This document shows positions 7,620-16,416 of a stretch of 64,000 bases of DNA, piece by piece; position 1 is the stretch's first letter, and every line of letters begins with the position of its first letter. The stretch covers positions 62,001 to 126,000 of the forward strand of contig CAKREH010000005.1 of NCBI GenBank assembly GCA_934317215.1. The letters run 5' to 3'. The notes under the pieces are model-generated. The model made no database searches. It worked only from the letters and a program-made list of their open reading frames with translations, and had not been told where the DNA came from. A program made the position numbers and the translations under genes. The DNA comes from an uncultured Roseburia sp. GTDB taxonomy: Bacteria > Bacillota > Clostridia > Lachnospirales > Lachnospiraceae.

Positions 7620-9779
7620 CTATTTCACAAAAGCGATATTATCCATGTTCACCGCACCGTTTTCTATCCTGTCAAACGCAAACCGTACACTTCTGATCTG
7701 ACTCCTGTCAAATCCGTTTTCCTCCGTAAACTGCTTTTCTGTGATATGCACGGTCTGAAGCTGCCTCTTATATTCATTTTTTCCTGTGATATACTGAATC
7801 TTGGATAATTTTACCGGAAATGCCGGATACAGGATCGTAGAATCGCATAAAGTACTGACCGCACGATTTCCATGGATATCTGTCAGCACCACAGAAAAAT
7901 CCATCGGTTCATTCTCCGCTTTCTCCCTCAAATCCATGGCATCAAAACAGATTCCGCCCTCTCCCATTGCCATCGGCTCATCCAGAGCGATCTCATAATA
8001 TGCAGCTTTAGTGTCCTTCCATTTCAGGCGCACTGCATGGTTCTCCCTCTTTCCCATCGCCGATTCAGAATCCGCCAATTCTTCCTCCGTCCACATTGTA
8101 AAATGCTCCGCTGATACGCTGCCACATGGTGCCGTTTCTAAATCAGAGTCCTCCTCATAATCAGTGATAAACAAAGCGTCTGACGTTTCATACTGCTGCA
8201 CATAAAGTGTTTCCGGCAGATATTCCGCATACTTTGCATAATCTGTCAGAAAATCCGCATAGGTGTCTTTTCCCTTTAAGCTCTTATCTAAAAAAACAAG
8301 CGAGGCAATTTTTAAGATCTCCTGCTGATCCTCCGCTGTAATAAAATTTTTAACATTCAGCCACAGGGAAAACGGTCTCCCGATATCATATTCTCCCCAT
8401 TCCGTATTGAATTGCCCGTGATTTGCACCGGCAATATAGAGCGAAGATGCTATATACGATCTGTCTTTTGAAAATGAAACATTCTCATACTGCTCATTTC
8501 CGAGAAAAACACTGATGTCCTGATCGTTTGCCCCCTGCAGCACCAGATAATCGACATCTGACAATTCCGTTTCATGCCCCGCCGGCAGATACTGGTTGAC
8601 AGACGGTGCAACTGCGATAAGTGCCCGGATTCTGTAATGATAATCAAACGTAAACATTCCATTGCTCGGGTATGCATCATACTCATTAAAAAGATATGCA
8701 TCCGCGATCATCTCACCGCCCCGCGAATGTCCCATCAGTGCAATATTATCCTCATCGATCTTACTGTAGACCGGCTGCAATTCATCCCCGTTTTTCTCTA
8801 AGATCTCCCCGATATTTTCCAAAAGAAGAACAGCGCGCGCATCATTTTCCCCACTTCTCTCATTTAAAATATTTTCATCCACAGAAACGAACACATAGCC
8901 GTGTGATGCCAGATACTCTCCGAGATAATCATATCCAAGATATGACTCTGCCGTAATGCTGTGGTTGCCGTGCGCCATAAACACGGCCGGACAGTTTTCT
9001 GCCTCCTTTGGAAACCAGATTTTTCCCGCGATTGGTGCATCTTTTCTGGTATGTTTCGTAAAGAAACTGCGATAGATTCTGTGCCACTTTTTCTCTTTTG
9101 CCACATATGGACTTAAATCCACTGTCCCCGTCGTCATATCGGTTCCACCATCCGGACCATAAGTCAAACAGACGGGCGTATATGCTCCTTTTGCACAGTA
9201 ATCTGCAAATCCTGCCACCTCACCTGCCTGTGTCACATAGATATTTTTTTCGAGATAATCCGAAATATATCTGTCCGAAAATCCCTGTCCAAACAAAAAT
9301 GCCAAAAATGCGCACCAGACGGTGCAGCCCGCTGCAAAATAGATTCCACTAAACAGTGTATGCCGTCGTTTCACAAGCCACGCCCAGATAAATCTTCCCG
9401 ATAACAGCAGCAAAAAATAAATCAATGCAGCAAAAAAAGTGCTGACCATATGTTCATTGCCAACACTTCCATATACACAGCAGCAGACAAATATCAAAAA
9501 TCCTGCAATCCCATACAAAAAACTCTCAATATTGCGATGCCAGATGCGGCCGCCGATGCGCGAAAACAGACATGCTGCCCCCGCGAGCAGCATATCGCCT
9601 AAGATCACTCCTCCAACGAAAAAAATCAGTTTCGTTCCAAAATATTCAGATGCCAGTGCACCGCAGAAAAATCCCGTGATCACAAGCACCACCAATTTCA
9701 TTCCCCATCCGGTATCTTTCAGATTCAACCGGTATGCCCTGCCATATCCCTGCAGTCTGCCACGCAAAAATTTTCTCAT
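7620..9779 (-). CDS. membrane-anchored alpha/beta hydrolase
   Basis: 719 residues from ATG 9779. The first 180 residues contain about five hydrophobic helices (LVVLVITGFFCGAL, LIFFVGGVILGDMLLAGA, FLYGIAGFLIFVCCCVYG, TFFAALIYFLLLLSG and one more). The middle is an alpha/beta hydrolase: oxyanion region FMAHGNH, then the nucleophile elbow GHSRGG (Ser about residue 347), a later VLQGANDQDIS (Asp) and AGANHGQF (His), giving a complete Ser-Asp-His triad. The C-terminal 200 residues look like a beta-sandwich. The active domain should face outward if the helix count is odd. It starts 3 bases after the stop of the LacI/GGDEF gene, so translation is probably coupled. The substrate is unknown. Confidence 0.75.
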   Translation of the reverse strand: MRKFLRGRLQGYGRAYRLNLKDTGWGMKLVVLVITGFFCGALASEYFGTKLIFFVGGVILGDMLLAGAACLFSRIGGRIWHRNIESFLYGIAGFLIFVCCCVYGSVGNEHMVSTFFAALIYFLLLLSGRFIWAWLVKRRHTLFSGIYFAAGCTVWCAFLAFLFGQGFSDRYISDYLEKNIYVTQAGEVAGFADYCAKGAYTPVCLTYGPDGGTDMTTGTVDLSPYVAKEKKWHRIYRSFFTKHTRKDAPIAGKIWFPKEAENCPAVFMAHGNHSITAESYLGYDYLGEYLASHGYVFVSVDENILNERSGENDARAVLLLENIGEILEKNGDELQPVYSKIDEDNIALMGHSRGGEMIADAYLFNEYDAYPSNGMFTFDYHYRIRALIAVAPSVNQYLPAGHETELSDVDYLVLQGANDQDISVFLGNEQYENVSFSKDRSYIASSLYIAGANHGQFNTEWGEYDIGRPFSLWLNVKNFITAEDQQEILKIASLVFLDKSLKGKDTYADFLTDYAKYAEYLPETLYVQQYETSDALFITDYEEDSDLETAPCGSVSAEHFTMWTEEELADSESAMGKRENHAVRLKWKDTKAAYYEIALDEPMAMGEGGICFDAMDLREKAENEPMDFSVVLTDIHGNRAVSTLCDSTILYPAFPVKLSKIQYITGKNEYKRQLQTVHITEKQFTEENGFDRSQIRSVRFAFDRIENGAVNMDNIAFVK

Positions 9780-9782
9780 CTG

Positions 9783-11711
9783 TCAACTGTCCCTGCTTAC
9801 TTTTTTCTCCGCTTTTTCCTCATACATCAGCATTTCAGCCCGTTTTACATAACTCTCTAACACGTTTTCTTCCCCGGGATGTGCGACCACATCACCGATA
9901 CTTGCGCTCAAATCAAAAGGGAGCTGCATTGCTCTCTGTGTCTTACTCAATTCCGTCCGGATCTTCTGTGCTAATACCCTGCCGGATTCCTCGTCCTTTG
10001 CGCCCTCTAACACAATAAACTCATCGCCGCCTGTCCGCGCTGCGATTGCATCTGCATCACAGTGTTTCAACATCGCTTTTGCAATGGAAATGATCGCAAA
10101 ATCCCCATACTCATGTCCAAAAGTATCGTTAATGTATTTCAACCGGTCTAAATCGATAAACATCACTAACACAGGCATTTTTTTCTCGCGCATAATCGTG
10201 AAGTAACTTATCGACAACTTCTGGTATCCCATGCGGTTATAAAGTCCCGTCACAGAATCCCTGACATAAAGATCGGAAAGGATCTGGTTCATATACTCTA
10301 ATTTTTCTTTTTTATGGAGATTTTCCATCGCATTGGTCAGTGTTTTTATCACCTGGAACAGATATTGTTTTTCCATCAGATAAACTGCATTTTCAATAAC
10401 AAAATACCCGACTGTACGGTTTCTGAAATGCATTGGCAGAAACAGAAAATCCGTTCCGCCCTTTTGTGGTTCAAAAAATGGAAAAATACCTTCGATCTCC
10501 ATCTGGTCTGTATCCAGCATTTTACCATTTTTATATGCAAACTTTACCTGCATGCATTTCGGATAGCCCTCCACATGAAAATCTTCCTCCTCAAAAAAGC
10601 TGAGGCTCCGATGTGTTTTCACCTGTTCCTTATACGTATCCATATGTGAATCCAGTATCAAATACATCGCATCACACTTTAAAGACGGGATACATTGTGG
10701 AATACAATACATCATCTCACGGACTGTATTGCATTTGAGAAGCTCGTATTCCAGGGAAAATACTTCATCCTCAAACCGTGCTGTCTCAATTCCATACATG
10801 ACCTGCCCTTTTAAATATTCTGCCTGATCCGGCACTTCTCCCGGCATACAGCCACAGCTGTCCCAGAAAATGCCTTCTGTATCCGTATAATAAAACCGGT
10901 CCGGTTTTTCCCCTTTCCAGATGTGAAGGAACAGATCTACACATGCGATTCCGACATTTTCCCGGATATGACTGATTGTAGAGATCCTCGGTTCATAATA
11001 TGCCGCTTTGTCAAAATTATCAAAACCTGTCACACAAAAATCTTCCGGCACCTGGTATCCGTGCGCCTTGGCTGCCTCGCACACGCCGACTGCAATATTA
11101 TCATTTCCACAGATAATCGCCTGTGGCAGCCTGCCTTTATCGTGTGTTTCAAGCAATTTTTCAAATCCGTTGACTCCACACTGATATTCAAAGCTCTCAC
11201 AATAAAAATCAGACTCCGAATATGTAAGCTGCTTTTCATCCATATATGCCTTTAAGGCAGCAATTCTTTTTACATTCTCATAATTATCTTCCGGACCCAT
11301 GACAAACCAGTATTTTTTACATCCGTGTTTCTCATAAAGATGTTCGATCATCATCCGCATTGCTTTTTCATTGTTGATCCCGACGTAATAAAAATCTTCC
11401 ATCTCATTTGCAATTGAAATGACAGGTACACCGGACTCTTTTGCCCGCCGTATCACATCTTCCCGCACTTTCGGGTAGCCAATGTTATTGAGATCAAGAA
11501 TGATTCCGTCAAACTCATGCAGATCCGGAAGCCGGTATATATTATATTCACCGGTATTATACTCCTCATCGCAGCTCCATCCCCCCGAACTGTTAAAGAT
11601 GTACAGACTCACTTCCTCGCCGGTCTGTCTGATTCTCTGAAGAATTCCTGCCGGCCATGCAAAAGTAAACCACCTTTTCCAGCCATCCATAATCAGTGCA
11701 ATTTTCTTCAT
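9783..11711 (-). CDS. LacI-type sugar-binding domain fused to a GGDEF diguanylate cyclase
   Basis: 642 residues, ATG 11711 with AGGAGA 6-11 bases upstream. Residues 1-285 are a LacI/GalR-like periplasmic-binding fold (FDGIILDL, VPVISIAN, ICGNDNIAVGVCEAA, VTGFDNFDKA) but without the usual N-terminal helix-turn-helix, so it should not bind DNA like a repressor. A middle stretch (about 320-450) is GAF-like. The C-terminus is a GGDEF domain: DSVTGLYNRMGY, FIDLDRLKYIND, and RTGGDEF at about 559-565, so the catalytic motif is intact. The inhibitory RxxD site that normally precedes it is absent (DADA instead). No signal or membrane segment: a cytoplasmic ligand-tuned c-di-GMP synthase is the likely role. 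It is co-transcribed with the membrane hydrolase. Confidence 0.88.
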   Translation of the reverse strand: MKKIALIMDGWKRWFTFAWPAGILQRIRQTGEEVSLYIFNSSGGWSCDEEYNTGEYNIYRLPDLHEFDGIILDLNNIGYPKVREDVIRRAKESGVPVISIANEMEDFYYVGINNEKAMRMMIEHLYEKHGCKKYWFVMGPEDNYENVKRIAALKAYMDEKQLTYSESDFYCESFEYQCGVNGFEKLLETHDKGRLPQAIICGNDNIAVGVCEAAKAHGYQVPEDFCVTGFDNFDKAAYYEPRISTISHIRENVGIACVDLFLHIWKGEKPDRFYYTDTEGIFWDSCGCMPGEVPDQAEYLKGQVMYGIETARFEDEVFSLEYELLKCNTVREMMYCIPQCIPSLKCDAMYLILDSHMDTYKEQVKTHRSLSFFEEEDFHVEGYPKCMQVKFAYKNGKMLDTDQMEIEGIFPFFEPQKGGTDFLFLPMHFRNRTVGYFVIENAVYLMEKQYLFQVIKTLTNAMENLHKKEKLEYMNQILSDLYVRDSVTGLYNRMGYQKLSISYFTIMREKKMPVLVMFIDLDRLKYINDTFGHEYGDFAIISIAKAMLKHCDADAIAARTGGDEFIVLEGAKDEESGRVLAQKIRTELSKTQRAMQLPFDLSASIGDVVAHPGEENVLESYVKRAEMLMYEEKAEKKVSRDS

Positions 11712-11754
11712 GACTCTCTCCTGTCCACCTTAATCCTGATAGGGTACTATACTA

Positions 11755-11827
11755 GTACATCGTTTTCAAAATAACTACACCATTCACTTGCCTGCGAATT
11801 GGTATCGTTATTTACGAAACGATGTAC
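11755..11827. promoter_or_regulatory. 21 bp inverted repeat upstream of the LacI/GGDEF gene
   Basis: GTACATCGTTTTCAAAATAA(C) at 11755-11775 is mirrored by (G)TTATTTACGAAACGATGTAC at 11807-11827, with about 3 mismatches and a 31-base spacer. It lies 44 bases upstream of the start codon, beside a TATAGT-like -10 on the minus strand (11746-11751), in the place expected of an operator. A folded leader RNA is the alternative. Confidence 0.5.
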
Positions 11828-11833
11828 CAGACG

Positions 11834-11864
11834 AAAAAACCCCGGAAACAAAATGCTTCCGGGG
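11834..11864 (-). terminator. intrinsic terminator of efp
   Basis: On the minus strand CCCCGGAA (RC of 11857-11864) pairs with TTCCGGGG (RC of 11840-11847), followed by a run of six T (11834-11839). It stands 31 bases after the efp stop. Confidence 0.9.
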
Positions 11865-11894
11865 TCTTCTATGCCAAATCAGCACTCGCACCCA

Positions 11895-12452
11895 TTAAAC
11901 TCTGGATAAGTACTCACCTGTTCTTGTATCGATCTTGATCACATCATCCTGCTCAACGAATAATGGAACAGATACAGTTGCACCAGTTTCAACAACTGCA
12001 GGTTTTGTAGCACCTGTTGCTGTATCGCCTTTGAATCCTGGCTCTGTATCAGTAATTCTTAACTCTACGAACAGAGGTGGCTCTACTGCGAATACGCTTC
12101 CGTTGTGGGAGCACATTTTAACCATTTCGTTCTCTTTTACGAATTTTAAGGCATCACCGATATCGTCTTTGGATAAAGCGATCTGGTCATATGTCTCAAC
12201 ATCCATGAAGTAGAATAAATCTCCATCTGCATACAGATACTGATAATCTTTTCTGTCAATACGTGCCTGTGGGCATTTCTCTGTAGGACGGAATGTTTTC
12301 TCAACAACACCGCCACTCTTAATATTTTTTAACTTAGTTCTAACAAACGCTGCACCTTTACCTGGTTTAACGTGCTGGAATTCAATGATCTGGTAAATGT
12401 TACCCTCTAACTCGATGGTAATACCATTTCTGAAATCTCCTGCTGAAATCAT
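11895..12452 (-). CDS. efp: translation elongation factor P
   Basis: 185 residues, exactly the usual length. It relieves ribosome stalling at polyproline stretches. The start MISAGDFRNGITIELEGN, the KPGKGAAFVRTKLKN loop with the modifiable Lys near position 32, and the C-terminal VSVPLFVEQDDVIKIDTRTGEYLSRV signature are all present. ATG 12452 has a very strong AAGGAGGA site. It has its own terminator downstream (11834-11864). The gene before it in transcription (rpiB, stop 12579) is about 125 bases away, so efp probably has its own promoter. Confidence 0.97.
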   Translation of the reverse strand: MISAGDFRNGITIELEGNIYQIIEFQHVKPGKGAAFVRTKLKNIKSGGVVEKTFRPTEKCPQARIDRKDYQYLYADGDLFYFMDVETYDQIALSKDDIGDALKFVKENEMVKMCSHNGSVFAVEPPLFVELRITDTEPGFKGDTATGATKPAVVETGATVSVPLFVEQDDVIKIDTRTGEYLSRV

Positions 12453-12578
12453 GTAACTTCCTCCTTAAACATACGCCCGGATTTTGGACTCTCTGATTTC
12501 TCTATTTTATAATAAATGCCTGTACATTTCAAGCTTTTTTTCGTTTTGCCCCATCAAATTGACAAAAAAACTGCGGCT

Positions 12579-13025
12579 TTATTCATTTCGCTCCTCAATC
12601 TCATGGATCAGGTCAATTCTCGTCTGGTGTCTTCCGCCTGAAAACTCTGCATCTAAATATGCTTTTACGATGTCTTTTGCAAGCTCTGTTCCTACGATTC
12701 TTGCACCGAATGCAATAATGTTTGCATTATTATGCTCTTTGACAAGTCTTGCAGTTGCACAGTCAGAACATACAGCCGCACGTACTCCCTTTACTTTATT
12801 CGCAGCAATCGAAATACCAACTCCGGTTCCGCAGATCAGCACTCCGCAGTCTGCCTCCCCTGCCACAACAGCACGTCCGACTTTTTCACCGTACTCCGGA
12901 TAATTGCAGCTGTCTAAGGTATCTGTTCCAAAATTAATGACCTCATGACCTAATTCTTTCAAATAATCCATGATGACAAATTTTAACTCTGTTGCTGCAT
13001 GATCATTTCCAATCGCGATTTTCAT
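12579..13025 (-). CDS. rpiB: ribose-5-phosphate isomerase B
   Basis: 148 residues from ATG 13025, preferred over an upstream ATG at 13037 because GAGGAAAAAA directly precedes it and MKIAIGNDHA is the standard N-terminus. It interconverts ribose-5-phosphate and ribulose-5-phosphate in the pentose phosphate pathway. Visible family features: GNDHAATELK, the catalytic Cys in LICGTGVGISIAANK, the VRAAVCSDCATARL block, and HNNANIIAFGARIVG. Length is typical for RpiB/LacAB proteins. It neighbours yqeG (13109-13627) in the same orientation. Confidence 0.95.
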   Translation of the reverse strand: MKIAIGNDHAATELKFVIMDYLKELGHEVINFGTDTLDSCNYPEYGEKVGRAVVAGEADCGVLICGTGVGISIAANKVKGVRAAVCSDCATARLVKEHNNANIIAFGARIVGTELAKDIVKAYLDAEFSGGRHQTRIDLIHEIEERNE

Positions 13026-13108
13026 TTTTTTCCTCATTTCTTTCTATTTTATTTACTCTTAAATGAGCATTTTATCCATGACAATAGCGCTGCCCAAAAA
13101 TATGCTGT

Positions 13109-13627
13109 CTATTGTTTTTCTTTATTTTTTTTTTCCAGATCTCTTCTGTAGAAATACAGCACGATCTTTTCCAGATATCTTTTTAATACGATCTGTATCT
13201 CCTCTTTCGGATGAATCGGTTTTACCAGAATTGAGCGGATACCGGCGCGCTTTGCACCGTACACATCCGTAAAAATCTGATCTCCGACAAAAATGGTATT
13301 GCCGGTATCTGTCCCCAGTTTCTCCATCGCCTTTTTATAATTTGCCGGATTCGGTTTGCCCGCTTTATAGATATAAGAAACATTAACCGCGTCATTAAAC
13401 ATTTTCACGCGCGGTTCCTTGTTGTTTGACAACAGCATACACGCAAACCCCAGTTCTTTTAAATGTGTAAACAGGGCACAGGCACGCTCATCCGCCGGTG
13501 CTCCATGGCGTACCAGTGTATTGTCAATATCAAAAATCACACCGCGATACCCCTGTGCATACAGTTTATCAAAATCTATCTTGTAGGTTGAATCCAGATA
13601 CTCATCCGGATAGAACTTTTCCATCAT
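13109..13627 (-). CDS. yqeG: YqeG-family HAD IIIA phosphatase
   Basis: 172 residues. HAD motif I is FDIDNTLVRHG (catalytic Asp in DIDNT, about residues 33-38), motif II is the Ser in MLLSNN, and motif III/IV is KPNPANYKKAM with VGDQIFTDVYGA. The family is widespread in Firmicutes, and the Bacillus homologue is a phosphatase of uncertain physiological substrate. Two adjacent ATG codons start the gene; the first (13627) sits 10 bases after GAGG. The upstream 190 bases are AT-rich, with a TTGAAA / TTGTAT pair around an AGTACAcTGTACT palindrome (about 13735) that could be a promoter with an operator, but this is weak. Confidence 0.88.
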   Translation of the reverse strand: MMEKFYPDEYLDSTYKIDFDKLYAQGYRGVIFDIDNTLVRHGAPADERACALFTHLKELGFACMLLSNNKEPRVKMFNDAVNVSYIYKAGKPNPANYKKAMEKLGTDTGNTIFVGDQIFTDVYGAKRAGIRSILVKPIHPKEEIQIVLKRYLEKIVLYFYRRDLEKKNKEKQ

Positions 13628-13821
13628 ATTTTCTTATCCTCATTTTCATACAATTTTTTTGGGGGTATGTATATTTTTATTTGCCTGCAAATTTTTGTCT
13701 GCATACATATTTTTTCATGTAAATTTTCATACAAAGTACAGTGTACTATACTTTCAAAAAAATATCCAGTAAAAAAGAGAATCACCCACAGGCAATCCCC
13801 TTTCCATCATCAATGTTCTGT

Positions 13822-14196
13822 TTACAATGAGAAATTCTCATTCGGACGAATATATAATAATCCGGTCTGGCTCATACGCTCTCCAACAAAAAACTGATAC
13901 TGCTGTAACACCTGATCCTTCTTCATATCGGAGATAGCTTTCTCGACATCCAGACTCGTAATATCACTCGCACTTCCTTTCAGATCATACTCTGCATCCG
14001 GCTGATACTGCTTTACATACTCTGCGGCACCATGATCCGGCTTGTTATCCCTCTCACTCTCTGTAACCTCAGCCACACGGGTATCTTCCCCCACCGCATC
14101 TATGACATTTGGTACACTTTCCTCCTGAATCTGAGTATTCTTTATGGTATTGTAATCATAAAACCCCGCCTGTATACGGATACCTGAAATATTCAT
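13822..14196 (-). CDS. small hypothetical protein
   Basis: 124 residues from ATG 14196, which follows GGGTGGT; the longer frame to 14235 begins with TTG and lacks a site. The N-terminus MNISGIRIQAGFYDYNTIKN is reminiscent of short N-terminal segments seen in several Lachnospiraceae-specific proteins. The middle is acidic (ESERDNKPDHGAAEYVKQY), and the end (LLYIRPNENFSL) is hydrophobic with a helix QVLQQYQFFVGERM. No signal peptide or membrane helix. It lies between nrdR and yqeG in the same direction, with about 90 bases to nrdR. I do not recognise a family and assign no function. Confidence 0.6.
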   Translation of the reverse strand: MNISGIRIQAGFYDYNTIKNTQIQEESVPNVIDAVGEDTRVAEVTESERDNKPDHGAAEYVKQYQPDAEYDLKGSASDITSLDVEKAISDMKKDQVLQQYQFFVGERMSQTGLLYIRPNENFSL

Positions 14197-14287
14197 ACCA
14201 CCCAATCCCATCCATCTGCATCTTCTACTTGACAAAAACTATATCGGTCTGCCTTTGTAAATACTTTAGCATATTTTTAGCGTTCCG

Positions 14288-14740
14288 TTACTTGTCTAAC
14301 ATCTTTTTCAATTCGCTCATAAATGTATTCACATCTTTAAACTCACGATATACCGAAGCAAACCTTACATATGCAACTGCCTCGAGATCTTTCAGCTTAT
14401 CCATCACAAGCTCTCCGATCAGACTGCTCGGGATCTCCTTCTCCTCACGATTAAATATTTCTGTCTCAACCTCATCGACTAACTGATTGATCTGATTGAC
14501 AGAAATCGGTCTCTTATGGCATGCCCGCAGTACACCCGCTTCAATCTTGGAACGGTCATACGGTTCCCTGTTATTGTCCTTTTTTATAACAATAAGTGGT
14601 ATCGTCTCCACCTTCTCATATGTAGTAAAACGCTTTCCACATTCATCGCATAACCGTCTGCGGCGAATCGAATTGTTATCGTCTGCCGGTCTTGAATCAA
14701 TGACTCTCGTATTCTCACTGCTGCAAAACGGACACTTCAT
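14288..14740 (-). CDS. nrdR: NrdR, transcriptional repressor of ribonucleotide reductase genes
   Basis: 150 residues with the standard layout: an N-terminal zinc ribbon MKCPFCSSENTRVIDSR ... CDECGKRFTTYE (four Cys), then an ATP-cone (about 46-136) that senses ATP/dATP (VIKKDNNREPYDRSKIEAGVLRA). It binds tandem or single palindromic NrdR boxes and shuts off ribonucleotide reductase when dATP is high. ATG 14740 has AGGAGGT 5 bases upstream. A matching box is present at the nrdD promoter in this window (58924-58939), giving a direct regulatory link 44 kb away. Confidence 0.96.
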   Translation of the reverse strand: MKCPFCSSENTRVIDSRPADDNNSIRRRRLCDECGKRFTTYEKVETIPLIVIKKDNNREPYDRSKIEAGVLRACHKRPISVNQINQLVDEVETEIFNREEKEIPSSLIGELVMDKLKDLEAVAYVRFASVYREFKDVNTFMSELKKMLDK

Positions 14741-14885
14741 AAGCTACCTCCTATGCACAGACCCCATTTATTAAAAGTATATCCATTGTTTTTGTAGTTG
14801 TCAACATGATTTTCCCTGTTATATCCACCTGTTTTTGGTTATTGTCACTGTTCACTCGTACCTCGTTCCAGTAAATGTTTTCGTT

Positions 14886-15143
14886 TTACTGTATTCTCTT
14901 ACGAACTTCTTTTTCTTCTATATCAACCAGTATGATATCCGGTCCGATCTTTACGATCTTGCACCATGGAATATGCAGTTCAAATTCTCTTCCCACACAT
15001 CCAAAAAACTTTGCCGGTCCAGGAACAATAATCGTCCGGATACATCCGTCATGCTCATTAAACTCCAGATCACAGACATTTCCAAGACACTTGCAGTCAC
15101 AGACATTGATCACTTCTTTTTTCTGAAATTCACAAAAACGCAT
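14886..15143 (-). CDS. YlmC/YmxH-family PRC-barrel protein
   Basis: 85 residues from ATG 15143, after GGAAG; the upstream in-frame start would be TTG. The sequence MRFCEFQKKEVINVCDCKCLGNVCDLEF, then IRTIIVPGPAKFFG and IPWCKIVKIGPDIILVD, is the YlmC/YmxH form of the PRC-barrel, a family annotated from sporulating Bacilli and Clostridia. It is kept in non-sporulating Lachnospiraceae too, so the sporulation label should not be taken as evidence for spores. The extra Cys residues (five before residue 30) are typical of the clostridial branch. It lies 65 bases upstream of ychF's stop, in the same direction. Confidence 0.85.
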   Translation of the reverse strand: MRFCEFQKKEVINVCDCKCLGNVCDLEFNEHDGCIRTIIVPGPAKFFGCVGREFELHIPWCKIVKIGPDIILVDIEEKEVRKRIQ

Positions 15144-15207
15144 ATAGTCTTCCAAATCCGTTCATTTAGAAAACCATATGCGTCCCAGTATATTTTTAGA
15201 CTATTTT

Positions 15208-16308
15208 TTATACATTAAAGCGGAATAAGATTACATCTCCGTCCTTGACCACATAATCCTTTCCTTCCATTCCGACGATTCCTTTTTCACGCGCTGCGGA
15301 AAGACTTCCATTATCTAAAAGATCCTGATAGTTTACAACCTCAGCCTTGATAAATCCACGTTCAAAATCCGTGTGGATCTTTCCTGCTGCCTGTGGAGCT
15401 TTTGTGCCTTTTTTGATCGTCCATGCACGGCACTCATCTTCCCCGGCAGTGAGGAATGATATCAGTCCAAGAAGTGAATAGCTTGCAGCTACAAGCTTGT
15501 CAAGTCCGCTTGACTCAACGCCGAGATCCTCAAGATATTCTTTTTTCTCATCCTCATCAAGCTCTGCAAGTTCCTGCTCTATCTGCGCACAGATTACGAA
15601 TACTTCTGCACCTTCTTCTTTTGCCAGCTCTCTGACTTTTGCAACATGCGGGTTTGATGCTCCGTCATCTGCAAGATCATCCTCTGCCACGTTTGCTGCA
15701 TATATAACAGGTTTTGCTGTGAGAAGGTTGTATCCCTTAAACCAGATCTGGGCATCATCATCGTCCGGCACTTCAAACGTTCTTGCCATCTTTCCTTCTT
15801 CAAGATGCGCTTTTACTGCCTCTACAAGTTCAAGCTCTTTTGCAAGTGTCTTATCCATTCTTGCCTGCTTTGCAATTTTTGAGATTCTTCTGTCAAGGAT
15901 CTCAATATCTGAGAAAATAAGTTCAAGATTGATCGTTTCAATATCTCTTGCCGGGTCAATGGATCCATCCACATGGATGATATTGGTATCCTCAAAGCAG
16001 CGTACGACATGAACGATTGCATCTACTTCACGAATGTTAGCAAGGAACTGGTTTCCTAATCCTTCCCCCTTACTTGCGCCCTTTACAAGTCCTGCAATAT
16101 CAACAAATTCAATCGTTGCCGGTGTAACTTTTTTCGTGTGGTAGAGCTCACCAAGTTTTACGATTCTCTCATCCGGCACGGATACAATGCCCACATTCGG
16201 ATCGATCGTAGCGAATGGATAATTCGCCGAAAGTGCGCCTGCCTTCGTAAGTGAATTAAATAATGTAGACTTTCCGACGTTTGGGAGTCCGACGATTCCA
16301 AGTTTCAT
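15208..16308 (-). CDS. ychF: YchF/OLA1-type ribosome-associated ATPase
   Basis: 366 residues, full length. P-loop GLPNVGKSTLFN (residues 6-17), Walker B/G3 DIAGLVKGASKGEGLGNQFL, and the altered guanine-specificity motif (NVAE in place of NKxD, about 206-209), which in this family favours ATP over GTP. The C-terminus carries the TGS domain (AWTIKKGTKAPQAAGKIHTDFERGFIKAEV). Homologues bind ribosomes and affect translation and oxidative-stress responses. ATG 16308 has AAGGAAAATAAA. Its upstream gap holds a decayed integrase tail, so the present promoter may be younger than the gene. Confidence 0.97.
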   Translation of the reverse strand: MKLGIVGLPNVGKSTLFNSLTKAGALSANYPFATIDPNVGIVSVPDERIVKLGELYHTKKVTPATIEFVDIAGLVKGASKGEGLGNQFLANIREVDAIVHVVRCFEDTNIIHVDGSIDPARDIETINLELIFSDIEILDRRISKIAKQARMDKTLAKELELVEAVKAHLEEGKMARTFEVPDDDDAQIWFKGYNLLTAKPVIYAANVAEDDLADDGASNPHVAKVRELAKEEGAEVFVICAQIEQELAELDEDEKKEYLEDLGVESSGLDKLVAASYSLLGLISFLTAGEDECRAWTIKKGTKAPQAAGKIHTDFERGFIKAEVVNYQDLLDNGSLSAAREKGIVGMEGKDYVVKDGDVILFRFNV

Positions 16309-16416
16309 TTTATTTTCCTTCTTTCTTATTTTTCTAGTGTTTCAAGGACTTTTCATGGGGTTGTCCCCCATCTTGTCCCCCATTTTTATATATTCCTTTT
16401 ATGACCTTTCATGAAC

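Noticed and set aside
13735..13747. AGTACAGTGTACT palindrome upstream of yqeG as an operator
   Set aside because: Short and in AT-rich sequence; the -10 box is poor, so I mention it only in the yqeG entry.
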